Shown piece by piece: positions 21,323 through 24,059 of a stretch of DNA of 24,059 nucleotides (positions within the stretch are counted from its first letter, which is position 1; each line of letters starts with the position of its first letter). A program made the position numbers and the translations under genes. Source of the stretch: a virus. The DNA lies in the IMG/VR virus record IMGVR_UViG_3300034198_017040, positions 1-24,059 of that record. One strand, 5' to 3'. The notes below the pieces were generated by a model. That model saw only the letters and a list, made by a program, of their open reading frames with translations. It was not told the origin of the DNA and made no database searches.

Positions 21323-21561
21323 ACTTTAGTCAACTACTGGCCGCGCATGAGCGCGAGACTGACGCTTTGATTGCCGAAATCAAGGCATACCGAGCACGTC
21401 CCCGAGAGGCGTGCGATTACATGATCTACGACGGCCTCGCTGTCCAGGTGCGGATGCTCAAGAATCTAGGCATCCGACTCGCCGCCGTCGATGCCATCGA
21501 GGAAGAGCTTTACGGGCTGGCTCTTGATATTTTCCCCGATAACAAGCAGGAGCGCGACTGA
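21319..21561 (+). CDS. Small helical protein of unknown function
   Basis: 80 residues, helical and acidic (LLAAHERETDALIAEIKAYR; AAVDAIEEELYGLALDIF). No motif recognised. Starts at an ATGA overlap; 17 bases separate it from the following gene, the first non-overlapping junction since 20532, so a new translation initiation site begins there. Confidence 0.55.
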   Translation: MNFSQLLAAHERETDALIAEIKAYRARPREACDYMIYDGLAVQVRMLKNLGIRLAAVDAIEEELYGLALDIFPDNKQERD

Positions 21562-21578
21562 TACGCGCATTTAATAAC

Positions 21579-21908
21579 ATGAAAGTAAGCGAATTATTTA
21601 GCGGCTACCTAGAGGCCGAAGACCTACCAGACGACCGTGATGTAACGGTCACAATCGAGAGCGTCCGCGCTCCCGGTAAAGACGACAAGGGCAAAGACGG
21701 GCGAGTCATGGACAAGCCCATCGTCAAGCTTGCGAAGGTTAAAAAGGAGTGGGTTTTGAACAAAACCAACGCTCGCACGATCCGCCGGATGCACGGCAAC
21801 GAGACGGAGGCCTGGCACGGTAAGGAGGTCACGATCTACCGCACGACCTGCGCCGCCTTCGGGGACGCGAATACCCCATGCATCCGCGTCCGCGGCAACA
21901 AGCTCTAA
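21579..21908 (+). CDS. Phage early protein of a widespread but uncharacterised type
   Basis: 109 residues: N-terminal helix (MKVSELFSGYLEAEDLPDD), beta segment (RDVTVTIESVRA), a Lys/Asp/Gly-rich loop, then KKEWVLNKTNARTIRRMHGN and EAWHGKEVTIYRTT, ending in TPCIRVRGNKL. The pattern LNKTNARTI...G(N/D)ETEAWxGKxVTIY followed by a final strand is one I recognise from many phage early regions, usually next to recombination or replication genes, with an OB-like beta arrangement possible. It lies directly before the RecE-like exonuclease. A nucleic-acid-binding role is an inference. Confidence 0.65.
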   Translation: MKVSELFSGYLEAEDLPDDRDVTVTIESVRAPGKDDKGKDGRVMDKPIVKLAKVKKEWVLNKTNARTIRRMHGNETEAWHGKEVTIYRTTCAAFGDANTPCIRVRGNKL

Positions 21909-21910
21909 GC

Positions 21911-22798
21911 ATGACCGCATTAGAAGTATCTCCGCGTGACTACCACGCAAAACTGACGCTGGATCGATCCAACGTGTTTAGCCCTGATTCGTGGCTTTCC
22001 AAGTCGCGTCTTTGGGAGTTGCGCAACTGCTCGCTATGGAAATGGCGATTCGCCCCGCGTGACTTTGCGCCGACCTCTGCGATGACTTGGGGATCGCTGA
22101 TTGACTGCCACCTAACAACGCCGGAACTGGTCGCTGAGACGGTTATCTACAACCCGTTTCCTGACTTCAGAACCAAGGCCGCTCAGGAACTGCGCGACAC
22201 TGCGACAGCTCAAGGGAAGATCATCGTGAGCGCGGAAATGGCTGCAAACGTCCAGGTGGCCGTTGATCGAGTCAAAGCCGATTCGATTGCGGGTCCCGTC
22301 TTCCGTTCCAGCCAGACGCAGGTGGTCCTTCTCAACCAGATCCGAGGCATCAACTTTAAGGCGCTTGTGGACCTTGCGCCGGAAAAGGAGTCCTGCCTTT
22401 ATGATTTCAAAACGACTAGCGACTTCTCCCCGCGCGGTATTTCCAAGGCAATAGACAGTTTTGGCTACCATGTTCAAAGCGCCCTTTACCTCAAGCTATG
22501 GAATCTTTGCCATCCCGACGACCAGAGGAGCCGCTTCCGGTTTATCTGGCAGGATTCCGCCGCACCTTATGAGGTTGCAGTGACGGAGCTTCCGGCCTTT
22601 GACATCGCGGCAGGTGACGAATGGGCGGCAAACCAGATCGACCGGATCATCGCCGCGACGAAAAGCGGATTTTGGCCAGGCATCACTAGCGGCAAGGTTG
22701 CCATGATCGGTCGCCCTGGTTACGCAGCGTATCAGGACGAGGAGGAGCTGGACGGCTTGGTTGACGCTCCGGAAATGCAAACCAACGCAACCGAATGA
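21911..22798 (+). CDS. RecE-like PDDEXK exonuclease (exodeoxyribonuclease VIII type)
   Basis: 295 residues from ATG 21911, two bases after the previous stop (an in-frame ATG at 21878 overlaps the preceding gene). Motifs of the PD-(D/E)XK exonuclease family are visible: AMTWGSLIDCHLTTPELVAE (Gly/His motif), NFKALVDLAPEKESCLYDFK with D...DxK as the metal-binding and Lys residues, and GYHVQSALYLKLWN, the Gln/Tyr motif of the RecB-like subgroup. This type makes 3' single-strand tails at double-strand ends for a phage annealing protein (RecT/Redbeta class). No annealing protein is recognised in the window; the neighbouring unknown genes or sequence after 24059 may hold it. Next gene overlaps by ATGA. 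Confidence 0.82.
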   Translation: MTALEVSPRDYHAKLTLDRSNVFSPDSWLSKSRLWELRNCSLWKWRFAPRDFAPTSAMTWGSLIDCHLTTPELVAETVIYNPFPDFRTKAAQELRDTATAQGKIIVSAEMAANVQVAVDRVKADSIAGPVFRSSQTQVVLLNQIRGINFKALVDLAPEKESCLYDFKTTSDFSPRGISKAIDSFGYHVQSALYLKLWNLCHPDDQRSRFRFIWQDSAAPYEVAVTELPAFDIAAGDEWAANQIDRIIAATKSGFWPGITSGKVAMIGRPGYAAYQDEEELDGLVDAPEMQTNATE

Positions 22799-23226
22799 GA
22801 GACGTTTCCATCTATCACCTAGAGCATTTGGGCGGCACGCGAACAATCCGGTTCAACCTTGCGGCGATTCGCCGCCTTCTTCCCGAGTATCAGATCGACA
22901 ATTTCAATCTTACCTCTCAGCAACGGAACAAGATGCAGCGCAGAGTCGATCTCTACGTTGGCCTTGGCGGAAAGTGTGATTTTCAAACGGGAATCGATGC
23001 TTCCGAGGAGCGCGTGATTCCTGCGCGCATCATACCTGCAAAAGATGCCAAGACGGTTCGCGGAAAGCTGGTCCCAGCAACGAAGCGCGAGGTGATACCG
23101 GCGCGGATCGAGCCAGCCAAGCCTGAGATCCTCCCGAGCATTGATCACTTGCCTAATAACCACATCCTCGACAAGGCGCTTCGTTTGGACTTTGCACCCA
23201 AAATCAAAACGCTCGCCTCACGATGA
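22795..23226 (+). CDS. Unknown protein with repeated PA(R/K) pentapeptides
   Basis: 143 residues. The first 60 are a compact alpha/beta segment (RTIRFNLAAIRRLLPEYQID). Residues about 72-115 contain five copies of a hydrophobic-x-Pro-Ala-basic/Thr pentapeptide: VIPAR, IIPAK, LVPAT, VIPAR, IEPAK. The two VIPAR-I units differ at three third-codon positions and at no amino acid in the compared six codons, so the peptide appears to be conserved rather than recently duplicated. The C-terminus is SIDHLPNNHILDKAL and LDFAPKIKTLASR. ATGA overlaps join it to both recombination-type nucleases, suggesting a partner or loader role. Not recognised. Confidence 0.65.
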   Translation: MRDVSIYHLEHLGGTRTIRFNLAAIRRLLPEYQIDNFNLTSQQRNKMQRRVDLYVGLGGKCDFQTGIDASEERVIPARIIPAKDAKTVRGKLVPATKREVIPARIEPAKPEILPSIDHLPNNHILDKALRLDFAPKIKTLASR

Positions 23227-23540
23227 AACAATCCCCCACCGCTCGCAGTCTGGCCCATCTGCGCAAAACTTGCCAGCTAGTCCAGGTAGTCGAGAAGTGG
23301 AATCCTCACGCTCGCATTAGACAGGATCTTTTCGGAATCATCGACATCCTCGCGATTCGCGATGGCGAGACTGTAGCAGTGCAATCAACTAGTTGGAGCA
23401 ATACAAAAAGCCGAATCAATAAGATGACCGAATCGGATGCGCTAGGGCATCTGAGAAAAGCCGGCTGGATCATTCTCGTTCACGGCTGGCGCAAAAACAA
23501 AAAGGGAAGATACGAGATTAAAGAAATAGATATATCATGA
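23223..23540 (+). CDS. PDDEXK-like nuclease fold protein
   Basis: 105 residues: DLFGIIDILAIRDGETVAVQ carries the fold's Asp motif (ID) and the strand with VQST where classical enzymes have (E/D)xK. Downstream, RINKMTESDALGHLRKAGWI and LVHGWRKNKKGRYEIKEI complete the alpha/beta core. Phage proteins of this pattern (FGxxD...QxTS...R..K...W.K) form a family related to Holliday-junction resolvase or VRR-type folds. The Gln in place of the usual acid may change metal use or make it non-catalytic. It lies after the PA-repeat gene and may resolve or nick recombination intermediates. Confidence 0.65.
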   Translation: MKQSPTARSLAHLRKTCQLVQVVEKWNPHARIRQDLFGIIDILAIRDGETVAVQSTSWSNTKSRINKMTESDALGHLRKAGWIILVHGWRKNKKGRYEIKEIDIS

Positions 23541-23713
23541 GAGAGACATACGGAATTTTGGCCGGGATGCTGCTCGGCCTTTCAATGGGCATCGCCGCAG
23601 CATGGGCAATAGAGATTAAGCATGATCGCGAGGTGGCGGAGCTGTCCGCTGATCTCAACGCATACCGCACAATGGCGGAATGGGGACGTTTTGAAGAGGG
23701 GAGGGCCAAATGA
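23537..23713 (+). CDS. Small membrane protein with charged tail
   Basis: 58 residues: membrane helix YGILAGMLLGLSMGIAAAWA, then a charged helical tail (EIKHDREVAELSADLNAYR). ATGA overlaps on both sides. Topology like inner-membrane spanins or small holin-type proteins, but it sits in an early operon far from the lysis genes, so a different membrane role is likelier. Confidence 0.6.
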   Translation: MRETYGILAGMLLGLSMGIAAAWAIEIKHDREVAELSADLNAYRTMAEWGRFEEGRAK

Positions 23714-23955
23714 GCGACAAGACACCAGACATTATCCGCATGGCGCGGCTGGAGGTTCTCGACCTTCTTGAAGAGCTTGGCGCTGCCGCAACTCATCTGC
23801 GCGAGGCTTATTCCGAATTTGAGGATGGCAACGTGCGAGCCGCGAATATGAGCGTCGAGGATGCGGTCGAGATCATGGGCCGGATTGAGCGGATGAGTTC
23901 CGAGATCGGTGTTGAACTGTGCAAGTGGGTTGAATTTGAAGGGAGGGCGAAATGA
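23710..23955 (+). CDS. Small acidic helical protein of unknown function
   Basis: 81 residues, almost entirely helical and acidic (RLEVLDLLEELGAAATHLRE; SVEDAVEIMGRIERMSSEIG). No motif recognised. Coupled by ATGA to both neighbours. Confidence 0.58.
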   Translation: MSDKTPDIIRMARLEVLDLLEELGAAATHLREAYSEFEDGNVRAANMSVEDAVEIMGRIERMSSEIGVELCKWVEFEGRAK

Positions 23956-24059
23956 CACAAGAACAAAGGCGCTTTGAAGTGGCGAAGGCGATGATGCAGG
24001 GGATGCTTACGAATCCATATTGGGATGAATTCGACTTTGAAGAGATTGCAGAAGCTGCA
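23952..24059 (+). CDS. Small phage protein, N-terminal part (runs off the window)
   Basis: 36 codons open to the window end, starting MTQEQRRFEVAKAMMQGMLT then NPYWDEFDFEEIAEAA. This resembles short phage proteins with the pattern F..KAMQ..L.NP..DE.DF.EIA, seen in many early regions and of unknown function. ATGA overlap with the preceding stop. Confidence 0.6.
   Translation, partial: MTQEQRRFEVAKAMMQGMLTNPYWDEFDFEEIAEAA

Noticed and set aside
1-24059. CRISPR array or insertion sequence
   Set aside because: No regularly spaced repeats with unique spacers and no transposase gene found; the only short tandem repeats are the att-flanking decamers.

Overview
The window is part of the genome of a temperate tailed bacteriophage. 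Packaging genes (a lambda-type terminase large subunit, a gpW-like connector, a lambda-type portal and a Nu1-like small terminase), tail genes (tape measure, tail assembly chaperone pair, two fibres), a holin/endolysin lysis cassette, a tyrosine integrase with an attP-like site, an antirepressor and a recombination module are all present. The host cannot be fixed from sequence. Base composition is moderate (hand-counted 60-base lines: 55% GC at 16621-16680, 37% at 12181-12240). The attP carries what looks like the 3' end of a bacterial tmRNA (ssrA) gene. Some protein styles remind me of phages of Verrucomicrobiota, but that is only an impression.

Layout: (1) 1-1753, plus strand: end of an upstream gene, tail-assembly-chaperone-like pair, unknown protein, Nu1-like terminase small subunit. 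(2) 1750-6708, minus strand (transcribed right to left): structural protein, terminase large subunit, Ig-gpW fusion, portal. (3) 6707-11179, plus strand: large fibre with a Gly-rich tract, small fibre-associated protein, second fibre, small membrane protein. (4) 11209-14804, minus strand: tape measure followed by three AT-rich tail-tip-like genes. (5) 14877-17861, plus strand: holin, endolysin, tiny membrane protein, HTH protein, metallophosphoesterase, HExxH protein, Cys-rich protein. (6) 17833-19370: integrase (minus) and a roughly 370-bp gene-free attP region with direct and inverted repeats. (7) 19369-24059: divergent ribbon-helix-helix proteins around a promoter region, AntA/KilAC antirepressor, Xis-like HTH protein, then a tightly packed early operon with a RecE-like PDDEXK exonuclease, a second PDDEXK-like protein and many small unknowns, running off the window.

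How it fits together: phage genes lie on both sides of the integrase/att region, so the site is most simply an intact attP of a phage genome or circular form rather than a prophage edge. The most unusual global feature is that the late genes are split into blocks on alternating strands, with the small terminase gene convergent to the portal/large-terminase block and the tape measure far from its chaperones. Within blocks, genes are mostly coupled by 4-bp ATGA overlaps. Major capsid, scaffold/protease and tail tube genes are not in the window.
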